DNA of 64,000 nt from Lutjanus erythropterus (taxonomy: Eukaryota > Chordata > Actinopteri > Lutjaniformes > Lutjanidae): the NCBI GenBank assembly GCA_020091685.1, contig CM034591.1:26875312-26939311 (forward strand), given 5' to 3'. The translations under genes were made by a program, and so were the position numbers. A model generated the notes under the pieces. It searched no databases, was not told the origin of the DNA, and saw only the letters and a list, made by a program, of their open reading frames with translations. Positions 1-11,477 of the stretch are shown here, piece after piece. How positions within the stretch are numbered: the first letter of the stretch is position 1; each line of letters starts with the position of its first letter.

Positions 1-203
1 TCATCCTACACTGCTCTCCGCTCCTCGCAACCAGAGACTATCAGCTGTGAACTCATCGCTCTCCTTTAATGGCCAGGTCACAGAGAGGAAGCAAAACCGA
101 AGAGCAGTGGTGAACTCATGCTGTCTGAGGGGCAGGGGCAAAACAGATAAAAAAGGGCACCAGCTTTATGTGGCGGGGCACCATCTCACCAAAAATTGTG
201 AAG

Positions 204-695
204 CACTTTATCAAGTTTTGTCTGCTGGAATTGCACTCTACAGGGCACTTTATCATATTTTGTCCACTGCAAGGGCATACTAGAAGGAAATTCATGTTTT
301 ATCCACTGGTAGAGCAGTCTAGCAGGCGCTTTATCATGTTTTGTCCACTGGAAGGGCAACCTAGAACACACTTAATCATGTTGTCCTGGACATCAAATCA
401 CTGTAGGGGACACTTTGTCATGTTTTGCCCACTGAAATGACACCCTAAAAGGCACTTTATGATGTTTTTTGGACTTTTGGCCACTCTAGAGGGCACTTCA
501 TCACATTGTCTTGGATATTGGGCCACTCTAGAGGGCACTTCATCATGTTTTGTCTACTAGAAGAGCACCCTTTAGGATACTTAACCATGTTTTCTCCACT
601 AGAACTGCACCCTAAAGGATACTTTATCACATTGTCTTGGATATTTGACCACTCGAGGGGACACATTATCATGTTTTATCTATCGTAGGGGAGTC
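204..695. repeat. 42-bp minisatellite, about 12 diverged copies
   Basis: The motif CACTTTATCATGTTTTGTCC and its variants recurs with starts at 204, 246, 288, 327, 369, 411, 453, 494, 536, 578, 620 and 662; most steps are exactly 42 bp. Units alternate between a CATGTTTTGTC type and a CACATTGTCTTGG type. As 42 is a multiple of three, several frames stay open and give repetitive pseudo-proteins on both strands. These are not taken as genes. Confidence 0.9.
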
Positions 696-2078
696 TAAGA
701 GTAATAAGAACAATATTGCAACAGTAAACGTAATATTAATGTGTGTCTACCCCACTGTGACCAAGAAAGGTCAACCCCCCAGCCCACCTCTGTGGCCACC
801 AGTATCCTCCCCTCCCCACCCAACATAGTTTGACATTTAATAATACAGAAATTCATAAACTGACAGTCTTTTAGCAAAATGCACTTTTCATATCATCAGA
901 TTGTGGGTCTTTCTTGATTTCTGCTTTTGTCCACCACAACATTCTTTCCCAGGGGTCACACACACACTTCCAAGCTAACAAAAAAACGCGATGTGACTAA
1001 CAGAGTTCACAGCTTGGCCTGTGTTAGACTTCAGAGAGTAACCTCCCCAGCCATTAACTGAACATGGCTTTTCAGTGCAGTAGTGACATGCAGAAGCGTG
1101 CCGCTCCTAAGCCTCCACACTTTCAGGCCCAGTCACTACATTGTGCGCACAGAGAGTCCGCCCCTGTCAGGTCTTTGAGGCCATGTACTCTCCGAGGGTG
1201 ACACTACCCAAACTCTGTAATTATAAAGCAAGCAAAGAGCATTCCTCAGCCTGGTTAGCCAGAAGTATGAGAGAGAGGGACAAATATTTACCCCCCCAAC
1301 CCTTCCCTCTGTTCCTCCTCCTTTAACACACCCCCACCCCAATAATTTAATAGTAAGAGCAACTCAGCCTTGTAAACACAATAGTTATGTCTGCGCTCAC
1401 AGAGCCATGAAGCAGACATACAGGCTCCACTACCCCTGCAGCTACTACTAACACAGCCTCCTCTCCTCTCCTCTCCTCTCCTCTCCTCTCCAACTCCATA
1501 AAGCAAAAGTTTGGATGTCTTGACATTCAGCTTGCAGAATATTTTATTTATTTATGGATTCAATGAGGAATGACAGAAACTCAATGGGATATTTACAGCA
1601 GTGCACATTTTGTATCAGTGTTGGTTTTTCATTTTTCTTTGGAACTGGACACAATGTCTTTCACAACTCTATAACTATTTTATTTACTCTACAACTCTAT
1701 AACTAATTTATTCTCAAAGTCTGTGGAGGCTGCAGCAGACGCTCAGGGAATCCATTACCTGCCAAAGTTGTCAAACCACAACACTTGGCACAAATAATAC
1801 TCGAGATACTGAAATAAAATACACTGGAGTTCGGTTCAAAAGTAAAATTAAACACACTACCTCTTGGGTCCATCACACTTCTCTCTATGAAGTCATCCTT
1901 GCTAGTGTGATGTCTATGTATGTCTATATACATGCAAATCAACTGCAGTTTTTTTATTATACCATAACTGTTTTACAGAAACATATTCATGCTGCACTCA
2001 GTAGACCAGCCCTACAAAGATGAAATCAATAAATGAGGAATCAGGAATATTTCAGCAAATTAAGGAAGAGGTGGCCAT
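696..2078. other. Gene-free stretch with a CTCCT microsatellite
   Basis: No exon-like ORF or RNA gene is seen. The only clear structure is the pyrimidine microsatellite (CTCCT)n at 1457-1491. The rest is unremarkable AT-rich DNA. Confidence 0.6.
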
Positions 2079-2813
2079 AAAGGGACAGTTCACCCTAAAA
2101 TCAAAAATATGTATTTTCCTCTTATGTACATGTCCATGGGTTGCGCCACTTCCCAGCATTATATAACTTACAAACAACACACCCTCCTACAACACTTCTG
2201 GCTGTATCTGATTGGATGAACACTTACTCATGGGCTATCTGCTCCCGCATTTCAAACTGGACCTACATGGCAGCTCATTTGGAAACATATCTTCTTCTAT
2301 CTCTTATATGTGAAATAGTTCATTGAAAGGTGTTTCTGAAAACATTTTAGGCAAGAAATAAGCCAGGAAGCTGCTAGATCTGTCTTCATTTTCAATTGAA
2401 AAAGGTTGGTTTAAAAGTTTTTCAGATTTTACAGAGTAGCATAGACCTCAAAAGTGGGAGCAGACGGGAAGGGTGGAAATTCTTTGGAGACATACATTAA
2501 CTTGCAGGGCTATTTATCCATCTAGATTGTTTTGGTGTGAACTTCTGTGTTTTAGAGATATCAGCTATAATGGAACTAGATGCTCAAAGTGCCAAAAAAT
2601 ACATTTGAAATATCCCACAAACCTTATTGTGCTCACAGCAAGGTCTGTGGATTATTCCCATCTAGTTCCACTATATTCAAGAGAAGGCAAACATCTATAC
2701 ATTTGATGTCTCCAGTGCTCAGCAACCCACGCCAAAATAATCTAGATGGATAAATAGCGGTACGAGTAAGATGAAAAAAATATAGTTTTGATTTTATGGT
2801 GAACTGTCCCTTT
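2079..2813. mobile_element. Non-autonomous fold-back DNA transposon, family A copy 1
   Basis: The ends are inverted copies: AAAGGGACAGTTCACC at the left, and the same sequence with one mismatch in reverse complement at the right (GGTGAACTGTCCCTTT), extending about 30 bp. A second internal inverted pair (CTATTTATCCATCTAGAT near 2511; ATCTAGATGGATAAATAG near 2740) makes it a fold-back. CAT directly flanks both ends, a possible 3-bp target duplication. No transposase remains. A second copy of the family lies at 23035-23591. Confidence 0.8.
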
Positions 2814-3779
2814 CATACAATCTGGATATTACTTAGTGTGATATCAAATATTGTTTTAACTTTCCAAGCCGGGGGAAACATAAGCCTTGTGGCTGCAGAG
2901 CACAGCCCACACAACTGAAGACATGTGAATGTGTTTCAGACATGTATTAATAGGATACTCCAACACGCTGTTTGTCTTAACACTTTGTAAACAGTGGGAT
3001 GATATCCAAGGCTTTAATTTCTGTGTCTGTGCATGCATTATCACGATCCTGTTTTGTGATTAAATATCGTAACTCATTTTAATTAAATACATAATATAGA
3101 GAACAACAACTTTTGGTGCAAGCGTTCCTGTCCGACAGCATTAAATGGACAGAATCTTATTGTCTCAGAGGCTATTTGTGTTTGATGTTAACGGGGATGC
3201 ACAATGCATTAAGCCTGGAATGTAAGTAATGTGCACTTAGACATAGAGCCCCGGCCACACAGTGGACAGCAAGCGTTTAATGTGCAGCAATAACTCTGTT
3301 AGGCTGCTGCTTCTCATTGCCTCTCTTTCACCCTACATCTTCTCCATCTCTCTTCCCATTGTCACTCTCTGTATGCATTTCTTAAATGCTGCACTCGTGG
3401 TGTGAAAGATGAAAGATGAGGGAGGACAATGCAGGTCTCTTCGGAGCTATTTACTGACAACACTTCAGAAACATTTGATATGATGCAATGCCACTGGATG
3501 ACTTTTATTCTTGCTTTAAAGAGAAAATACTGAAACATGTTGTGATTCAAGAGCGGAGCTGAACTCTATCAGGATAAATGCAGGCCTGGCCTCCACAGAG
3601 CACCCGCATCCTGGGTGAATGACTGTGAGAGCTGCTGTATGGCAGGATGAAGTGTGTTCATTTCCTTATTTATTGACTCACTTGCTTTTCTCTGAGTGTT
3701 TGAAATTAATAACAGCCAGCAGAAATCAGACAGAGGGATGAAAATCAGCACTTTCCCCGCAGTGAAGCCATTCATCAAG
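2814..3779. other. Gene-free stretch, nothing specific seen
   Basis: Mixed-composition non-coding DNA without notable repeats. Short ORFs here begin with non-ATG codons or are under 65 codons and show no known domain. Confidence 0.5.
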
Positions 3780-4125
3780 CTAACGAGGGGGAGAATAGGA
3801 GTGGAGGGGTGGAGGGGAGGGGAAAAGTGACGTTTGGAGAGGGAGCAGAGAGCGGGAGGGAAGCAGGTGCAGTGTGAGGCGAAGGGGGGGGGGGGATGGT
3901 GGGAAGGAAGAGGGGAGGGAAAGTGACGTTGGGAACAGGCGAGGGGAAGGAGGCTAAGTTTGTTTGGGAGGAGGAGGAGGAGGAGAGTCATTTGGAGGAT
4001 AGCAGGGCAGACAGAAGAGGAGGAGCTGTGTGTCACTCTAAAAAGAGGGGTAGAGATGGAAAGAAAGACAAGTTTGACATTGGAGTATAAATAGAGAGGG
4101 AGGAAAGAAACAGAGAATGCAGGAC
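3780..4125 (+). repeat. Purine-rich (G/A) tract with G12 run
   Basis: About 345 bp in which the plus strand is mostly A and G, including 12 consecutive G at 3884-3895, GGA triplet runs near 3966-3985 and many GGG blocks. Such tracts can form triplex or G-quadruplex structures. GTGACGTT occurs twice, near 3827 and 3922. The long minus-strand ORF across it is Ser/Pro/Leu low complexity caused by the bias and is not called. Confidence 0.7.
4086..4094 (+). promoter_or_regulatory. Orphan TATA box
   Basis: TATAAATAG is a full match to the TATA consensus, placed at the downstream edge of the purine-rich tract. No ORF of note follows, so any transcript would be non-coding. A chance match is possible in AT-rich DNA. 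Confidence 0.25.
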
Positions 4126-4543
4126 AGAATGACTGAGGGGTTTGCACAGAGATCATGGCAGAACAGAAACTTATGATGATGTGTTTATGTGTTTTTAAAT
4201 CCTTGCCTTTACTAATTGCTAATGAGTGGCTCCTGCAGCTTAATAGATTTTTAAAACAGCTATGTCCACAATCACTGGGTGCTTTAGCCCTCTGTACAAC
4301 TAGGGGTAACATGCTACTATAACATATTACTTTTAACAGTAATTAAGTAATATAACACACTATAATAATATTTCAGTTATATTATTACTATGTCACATAA
4401 CACATTACCAAGGACATCAGATTAATATCAGAATTGGGAGGCCCTTCTAGAGCATCAACACAGATAAAATACAGCAGGTGTTAAAAACATTACAAACAAA
4501 GAAACAAAAAGAAGATCTGCATTTTGGAACATAACATAAACTT

Positions 4544-5050
4544 AAAGGGGGAATACTGCACTTTTTATGTGAATGCTCTTACTATTAAGTCAGTAGTCAG
4601 TTGAAGCAATGAATTCCTTAGTGTGTGCTATTTTGACTGAGAAATCGGTGTTCTTCTGCTGGAAAATCTGTTGTTCTTCCCTTCATCCAGTGATGTCACT
4701 GGATGCAATGAAGAACTACAGGATATTTCAGCTTAGATTTCTAGTCTCCACCTCTGTGTAACCAGGGGGCATATTGGATATGTATTTTGTCACCTAAACC
4801 TATGTTTTAGTCAACAATGTAATAGCCATAGGTTATGGTGGTGATAACAGAGCAACATGGGCATGGGAGACACAAGCTCCCTTGCAATGCTTCCTGGTAC
4901 ATGCAGGCACTGCTGCACGGCTCCATGAGCAGGAAAAATCAGTTTTCTTAGTCAATATAGCACACACTGAGGAATTTGTTGCTTCGCCTGACTACATTTA
5001 CCATCAACACTGACTGGACATCCACATGATAAGTGCCAAAGTTTCCTTTT
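4544..5050. mobile_element. Fold-back MITE nested in the hAT-like element
   Basis: Ends AAAGGGGGAATACTGCACTT and, in reverse complement, AAAAGGAAACTTTGGCACTT. Long inner arms also match: AAGCAATGAATTCCTTAGTG (about 4604) pairs with the reverse complement of the segment near 4955-4990. No coding capacity was found. The family is not named here. Confidence 0.7.
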
Positions 5051-5456
5051 ATTAACAAACTACTCTGTCTACTGAATACTCAGCACTAGGCCTGATGGGA
5101 AATGTGAGCCATCTGCAATATTTTATTCTACATTACAATTCGGAGTGGAGAGAGCAGTATACTCTGCTCTGCCTAGGTTGCAAAATATAGATAAATATAT
5201 TTACATTATAGACTTGAAGCATAAATAAACACTTCAGGTTGTGTTTGAGACACAGCGGGACACAGCAGAGACATGAGCTGCAGACATGGTGAGAACAGAA
5301 ATGATTGAAATGTCTTTTTACCATTACTGTTGCAATATATGAGCATTTGTTGGGCTACTGCCATGAAACAACATTACCCCTTTTCATTTTATAATGCCCA
5401 GTCATACTTTTGTGGTTATTTTGCTGCAAGTAATGTAAAAGTAGTGTAACACATTA

Positions 5457-5976
5457 AGGCGCATTTATACTGAATGATAGATATGCAAGTGGATATAAAT
5501 GGAGCCTTCTGACTGTGCTCTGCATTCATTTTGTCTGTATTTTTGCATGTTTTCTAAAAGCTTACAGTTATGGACAAAATGGAGCTGTACCGCCAGTAGT
5601 CATATAGCAGTATAGCCTGTGGTTTAAACAACATGACCACATTAGGTTTTAAGAATCCAGAAGTACTAGAAATTACATTCTTCATCCACATGCTGCAATA
5701 TATTTAATGGCTGCACAGACAAATATCATCTGCAACACTTTCTCTACTTGTCTCTTTCTCAAGTGGTACATTATTACAACCTCCGGTGTCGCCATGTTTG
5801 TTGTTGTTGGAAACTTTTGACTCTTCTTCTCTGGGGCGACAGACAGAGTCTGGTGGATATATTGCTGAACAGCCATGCCAACTTAAAGGATAGATGGAAG
5901 TATGTGGTCAGTGACGGTTACATCATTTGAAATAGACGTATCTATTTTCATATGTAAAGGGGGCATAAATGAGCCT
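5457..5976. mobile_element. MITE with TTA target duplication (PIF/Harbinger-like)
   Basis: Termini AGGCGCATTTAT and ATAAATGAGCCT are inverted repeats with one mismatch, each directly flanked by TTA (5454-5456 and 5977-5979). A 3-bp TWA duplication is typical of PIF/Harbinger elements. A 64-codon minus-strand ORF (5682-5876, beginning MAVQQYIHQTLSVAPEKK) lies inside; no domain was recognised and it may be a leftover of the parent element. Confidence 0.6.
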
Positions 5977-6081
5977 TTAATCTACACAGACAGAAATATT
6001 ATAAAATAACTCGTTACTTCCATATGCCAATCACTAATAATATGTAATACATTACATTTTAAAGTAACTTGCCCAACACTG

Positions 6082-7421
6082 TCTGCAAGCGCCACACTAC
6101 CAGCTCCAACAGCAATATTGCCTCACAGTGATGAGGATTGACGCAGATACAATACAGAGCAGTATTTTACTCCCCTTCCTTTCACTGATGGGTGATGATG
6201 GGCCTGCCCTCTCCTCCAAGCCTTCGCCCTTGCGATGGCTCGGTCCCATGCTGCTCCGCCTCTCCGACAGTCCACCAGAGACCCGACAGTATCTCACACC
6301 CAGAGTAGGGCTGACTAAGCACTTACCGCTGAGCCTCTCTTCTCAGAGCGAGAGGAGCGCCATGCTGAGAACTCTGCCACAGGAAAATAATTAGCAAAGT
6401 GGAGCTCTGCCCAAACACACTGGGCTAAATCTAGTACCACTTCACAGACAAATGCAGCCATAAATCTTGCTTTTTCTTTCCTTCTTCACAAGGGAATTAT
6501 TCTCACAATCAGGAGTAAAATTTAAGTTTCTTATTTAAGTTTTGTGTTTTTGCTAACACGTTTGAATTTAATCCTTTGTTGTACACATTACAGGACAAGT
6601 GTAAGATTCCTCCAATAAACCAGTGAGTATATACAGTCTTCTGATGAAAAAATGCCCAGCGGAAGCTACAAGCTGCTTGGCACTCAGACTTGTGCTTGGT
6701 GGCTTGTAGTGACGCAAACTGTGCCCATCTCACTGTACATGGATATCTGTATTTTTAACTTTAAAGTTAGACCACAGTGTCTTTGGTCACCAAGGCTAAA
6801 TATAGCCCGCTCCTCCTGAGAAGTCTCCAGTTTCTCACTCCTTTCCGAGAGGCAGGTGGAGGAGAGAGGAGGAGGAGGAGGTGCGGGGAGGAGGGATAAC
6901 ACCCAGTCTTGAATAAATCATCCCTCGACTTTTGACCCATATGGAGCAGGAGGTTGTTTTTGTACCTCTGTACGCTGCCCCCCTTCTCTCTCTGGCCTCT
7001 GCACCCCTCCTCTATCTCATTCATTTTCTCCTCCACATGACAGGTCAATCTGGATCGATTTCATCTGCCCTCAACGACTGAGACCAACATCCTGGCACCC
7101 AGAAATAGAGCTCTCTGTGATAGAGGAGCCTCCGACCAAGCGTTACCGTTAGCACGAAGCTCCGAGAAGGGTTGAGCCAGAGAGGATGGGGAAATGAAAC
7201 TATTTAGCAAACAAGATTTACCAGTCCCCCCAGGGAGTTGCGATCACAATAATTAAAACAAATTCTACCAATCCCTGTGAGTTCTGCACGGCTTTGCAAT
7301 TTTGTCTTATCAACAAAATTTTCTGCAAATTTGCCCAATCATCATAGCTTCGTGCGAGTTCCACCAATCATACAGTCCTCTGCACAAACGTCATACATGT
7401 ACATCTCAATGAACCACCTCA
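6082..7421. other. Gene-free stretch
   Basis: No convincing exon. A GGA-rich purine patch lies around 6845-6900. The remainder is ordinary unique-looking DNA; overlapping short ORFs on both strands have no domain and mostly start at non-ATG codons. Confidence 0.5.
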
Positions 7422-7478
7422 ATTTTTTTATTTTATTTTATTTTATTTTATTTTATTTTATTTATTGATTGATTGATT
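7422..7478. repeat. (TTTTA)n microsatellite followed by (GATT)n
   Basis: About nine TTTTA/TTTAT units, then three GATT units. Confidence 0.9.
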
Positions 7479-7489
7479 CATTTTGTCAC

Positions 7490-8190
7490 ATCATTTACAA
7501 ATTTACAAATAAAGCACATTTAGTTAGGACTTTTATAATCATGAGCCTTTTTGTTAAGGTTACCTAGAACACTCAGAATGGAGTGTGGTTTTATTCTCCC
7601 TGGAACAAGTTGCCTTTAATGAAAAAAATAAAAACAATTTGCAATTTTTACTTGCTTCTTCAATTTCATTACAAAAAGTGCTGAAAACATTGCAACATGC
7701 ATCATAACGTTTTAGGAAAAATGTGGCAATCCCAAAAACAGCCCACAAAATCCTTGTGGGACTGACTATAGATTTATAATATGAACTAAACAGAGTTTTG
7801 CCATTCAGCCTTGCCGTCAATTTTTCCCAGTGGCCACTTGCGGTATTGTAGTGAAAAATTCCCCACCTGCCCAAAAAGCCTCCTAAGCCACCATTATTAA
7901 AAAAAAGACCTCTGTAAAACTGTTGACAGGACACCTTGGACTGCAAACACAGTTATGACTCTTTCTACGATGAATTTAGGATCCATGGAGGTTTTATATT
8001 TGTAAAACTTAACCAAAGCCAGAAAAAAAGCAATTTAAAAATCTGTCACCTCACCACAATGTAAAGTCTATGGACTGAGCGGGAAGTCTCAGGGCAAAGA
8101 AGGAAACACTATAACCAGGAAGTAAACCAGGAAGCTTGAAAACCTTTCTGTCTTTTGCACTTGGTGAGTGACTCTCATTAAACTGAATGG
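7490..8190. repeat. Possible dispersed repeat, type unknown
   Basis: A 128-codon minus-strand ORF (7560-7946) with no ATG-supported start, plus phrases such as AATGTAAAGTCTATGGACTG that resemble fish interspersed repeats. No terminal repeats or domains were identified, so the call rests on general appearance only. Confidence 0.25.
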
Positions 8191-10534
8191 GCATCATCAT
8201 TGCAATCACTATGTAGTTCATTATAATACGAGTCTAATTTACTGCACAGATGAACTACATTGATATAAGGAAGCAGAAGATGCTTGTGAGGATGAGAAAA
8301 TTTCTGTTGTGACTGGATGTGGTGTGTGGGTGACATTGTTTCAGCAGGTTTCACCCAAACCACCCTGCTATACACCGGCCACACAGTTGGTGGCCTTGCC
8401 TACCTGTTACAGTATACTTATGTGATCACACAACCACACAAACAGACACACACACAACCCTGCTTCCCCAATCTATATTTGCACACAGCTCTGTTTCTCA
8501 CAGCCTCTTTCACACACTTACAGTACATATGCACACACCTGGTATTTTATCTTTGTCAGCATATTCTGGGTCCTTCAACTCCCTGCTGGGCTCTGAACTC
8601 CTGTGTCTCTTTGCATGGCGAACCCCTGAGGTGTGCCTGCCTTTATAATACACACATACACACACACACCAGTCGCAGGTGAGGCACACTGGCAGTCACA
8701 TCCCAGCGTTAACCTCTCTTTATCTCCTCGCCAGCTCAACATCTCACAGTGTAAATACATTTGTGCCTGGAAAAATCTTTTTCTTTTGCTTTAGTTGGGT
8801 GGAGGCGCAGTGACACAGTGTCCTGGTGGTGTCTAGGCAGTCCTGGCCGAAGTCAGGACACTCTTTCCCCAGGCAAGGACACCGGGACCTGGCTCTCCGT
8901 CTCCATCACTCAGCCTGTCCTCCTGGAGCTACGTGGCCAGACTGCTCAACGCCCTCCTCCCCCCCTCCTCATATGCATGGATTTGCATAAAACAAAGACA
9001 TGGCTCTGCCTGCAATGTCTGCCATAGTTGAGAGAGTGCTAAGAACGGGATGGACCAGACCGCACCACACACAGCCCCTCCAAAGCTCGGCTGGCAGGTT
9101 GTCAGGGCGCAACATCGGTATAGCGCAGCAACGTGGCGAAAGACCTGAGATTTACGAGGCTGCTTAAGATAGACACCCTCATGGTTTTCCACTTTCATTC
9201 GTTTAACATCCGTTCCCTTGGCATTGTTTATATTCCACACCCCTCAGCAGTGAGCAGAGGGCACCTAATTCACAGTGATGACGTGGGAGGAGAATCTGAG
9301 CACTTAAAACACTTCATCTAAAGATGATTTGTCCTTGTCTTCCTTGATGGCTTTTGTCCTGCTTCCCTTCCTGAAGTTAAGTGGAGCTGGAGAAAGGCCA
9401 GCAACTGATCCCACGCCCCACTTAGACACAATCAAGTAAATAACACTGGGTACAAACACATGAACACACGCACGCACATACATACGATTTCAGCAAGGTA
9501 GAAAGTCATGAATATGAGCTCAAGCCTTCTCTCCTCATCCTGATGTGTCATGACCAAGCACATCATGGAGGTTTGCTATGGAACAATCAGTGAAACCATT
9601 ACAGGAACAATTGGGTTTGCAATATACATTTGCCCAGGTTCCTCTCTGTCTCTGTGAATTGATTTCAGGACGGGAAGCTTATTCTTCACTCTGCCTCTCT
9701 CCTGCTGTCCAACACCGTCTGCCTTTTTCTCTCACACAAAATCTGAACATGTAATTTACATTTGAATGAGTGGCTATAATCTGCTGCTAGTGCTGTTGAT
9801 CTAGGACGACTGAAAATGTCATATCTGTGTTGTCTGCGTGTGTGTGGTTTATTTTATTTTTCTGCGTGGATACAAATATGGTGAGAAAATGCGTACAGTA
9901 CTCAAAGTTATGACGTTGGGTAGATAGAGAGAGATGTGATGGAGAGATAGTGTCAATGTAAATGTGCTTTTTAGCATATGAATCGACAAACTACACTACA
10001 TTATGTATCTATTATGGAAGCCTTACAGACACCTGCAGTATGCTATAAAACGCTCAGTACTATATGTGGTGACTGTATCCACTTTCTATTTAACACGAGA
10101 GTCAAATATTAATGAATAATTAATATGGATTTCATTGTGTAGGTATATAAAAGAAAAATAGAAACAACATGGCCAGTAATAACACTGTGTATTAAAAATA
10201 TGTTTGATGTCATTGTACAAACCCATCATCATTTTTTAAAACGCACAATGTGGAAATTCTTCCACTCGGGGTCTCTCTCACATTAAAACAGTGACAAATG
10301 GCGAAGTTTTATGCTGTTGTGAAGAGGTGTGGCATCATGGCCGTTGTTTGAATATTAACGTTTTATTCACTTTACATTTAGTCATAGCTTCCTTCCTTAC
10401 TCTCTGATGTTTTTGACGTAGCTTGTGTTTTCCTGGAGGTCATAGCAACAAGCGGCGAGGTGGAAATGCAATTTTACCTTGAATAAATTCTAGATTTTAG
10501 ACATTTTGTTGCACAAATGTTACATATTAAATCT
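8191..10534. other. Gene-free stretch with GC-richer patch 8800-9300
   Basis: No coding exon supported. 8800-9300 is less AT-rich than its surroundings and holds the SOX-OCT composite site. Short CA-rich runs are present near 8440-8460 and 8650-8670. 9330-10530 shows nothing distinct. Confidence 0.5.
8981..8997 (-). promoter_or_regulatory. SOX-OCT composite site
   Basis: On the minus strand CTTTGTT-TT-ATGCAAAT: a SOX HMG-box site followed, after 2 bp, by a perfect POU octamer, in the order and orientation of known SOX2-POU composite elements (spacers of 0 or 3 bp are the known functional forms). It lies 10.9 kb downstream of the maf stop. A function in maf expression is inferred. Confidence 0.4.
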
Positions 10535-11063
10535 TTAAAGGAGCAATATGTAACAATTGTACGTCCATAAATGAGTACTATAGTCCAAATAGCAAGTTGG
10601 AGTCATAGACAGTATGATAAATAGGTTGAAATCCTATTTAATATACAGCCAATGATTGAAATAAGATGTTTCCTCCCACCCAACATTGTATTTTGTGCTA
10701 AACACACTCTTGAGTTTAAGTTCTGTGACTGCCTGTCTTAGTGCCTGGAAGACTTGACTGACATATTGCTCACTTAAATCGTTCTAAGCATGTACTCCTT
10801 CTAAACGATTATTAATGATTTCTTAGGACTCATAAACAGAAACTTCGGTGAATACTTATTACTTTGAACTCTAATTAATGTGATACAGACAAACAGTAAG
10901 ACAAGTTATGGGCCAGAATAGAAATTAGAAGAAGGAAACCACGACTATAGCTTTGCTGTCAGAGAAGTGACTGTTTTAACTTATCATGGTTCCTTAATCT
11001 CTGACTTATCATGGTCATTTTATGATTTAGTACAGTAAATATATTACAGATTTCTCCTTTGAA
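10535..11063. mobile_element. MITE family B copy 1
   Basis: Terminal inverted repeats TTAAAGGAGCAATATGTAA and, in reverse complement at the right end, TTCAAAGGAGAAATCTGTAA. No ORF of note inside. A shorter relative lies at 58163-58352, sharing GAGCAATATGTAACAATTG at the left end and GTTACAGATTTCT-type sequence at the right. Confidence 0.65.
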
Positions 11064-11387
11064 GAACTAGTGTTTAATTGATGTGTTTTACAAACTTGAC
11101 TTCACTCACTGTTATGAAGTTGGATGAATAAGAAAAAGTTGAACGTTGAAAGAAAAACAAAAAAGCTGAAAGAGATCAAGAGAGAAGTGTTTTACCTCAG
11201 AGAGCTGAGGGCACGGAGGGAGGGGGCTTGAAATCACAGATGGAGGAATTTTCTCGATGACCTAAAGCAGCAGAGAGTGGAGAAAACATATAAGAAGAGA
11301 TGAATGAATATCAAATACAAATGCTGCCTGTTTCTCTACCTCCCCTGTTTCTTCTACTGTGTGTGTCACTCTGTCACCCTGTCAGAC

Positions 11388-11420
11388 ACACACAAAGACA
11401 CACACACGCACGCATGCTCG

Positions 11421-11451
<31 letters not shown>

Positions 11452-11477
11452 ACACACACATACAAACACACACAAAC
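11388..11477. repeat. CA microsatellite, interrupted
   Basis: Runs of (CA)n broken by GCAC, TGCT and ATAC units; they generate His/Thr pseudo-ORFs on the plus strand and Val/Cys ones on the minus strand. Confidence 0.95.

Larger units (their letters stand above)
4297..6081. mobile_element. hAT-like non-autonomous element, interrupted by two other insertions
   Basis: The right end reads GTAACTTGCCCAACACTG (reverse complement CAGTGTTGGGCAAGTTAC), a terminus very common in teleost genomes. The left end, CAACTAGGGGTAAC with TTACTTTTAACAGTAATTA inside, is its diverged partner. Internal GTAAC/GTTAC-type repeats (4340-4410, 5430-5450, 6010-6060) support one element broken up by later insertions at 4544-5050 and 5457-5976. 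Flanks TCTGTACA and TCTGCAAG could be an eroded 8-bp target duplication. Confidence 0.6.

Noticed and set aside
168..690. ORFs of 60-90 codons on both strands
   Set aside because: Produced by the 42-bp minisatellite, whose period is a multiple of three.
3569..4312. 247-codon minus-strand ORF
   Set aside because: It spans the purine-rich tract, giving Ser/Pro/Leu low complexity; it runs into the hAT-like repeat and has no recognisable domain.
5682..5876. 64-codon minus-strand ORF as a host gene
   Set aside because: Lies entirely inside a MITE with inverted termini.
7560..7946. 128-codon minus-strand ORF as a gene
   Set aside because: No domain recognised and the surrounding sequence looks like a dispersed repeat.
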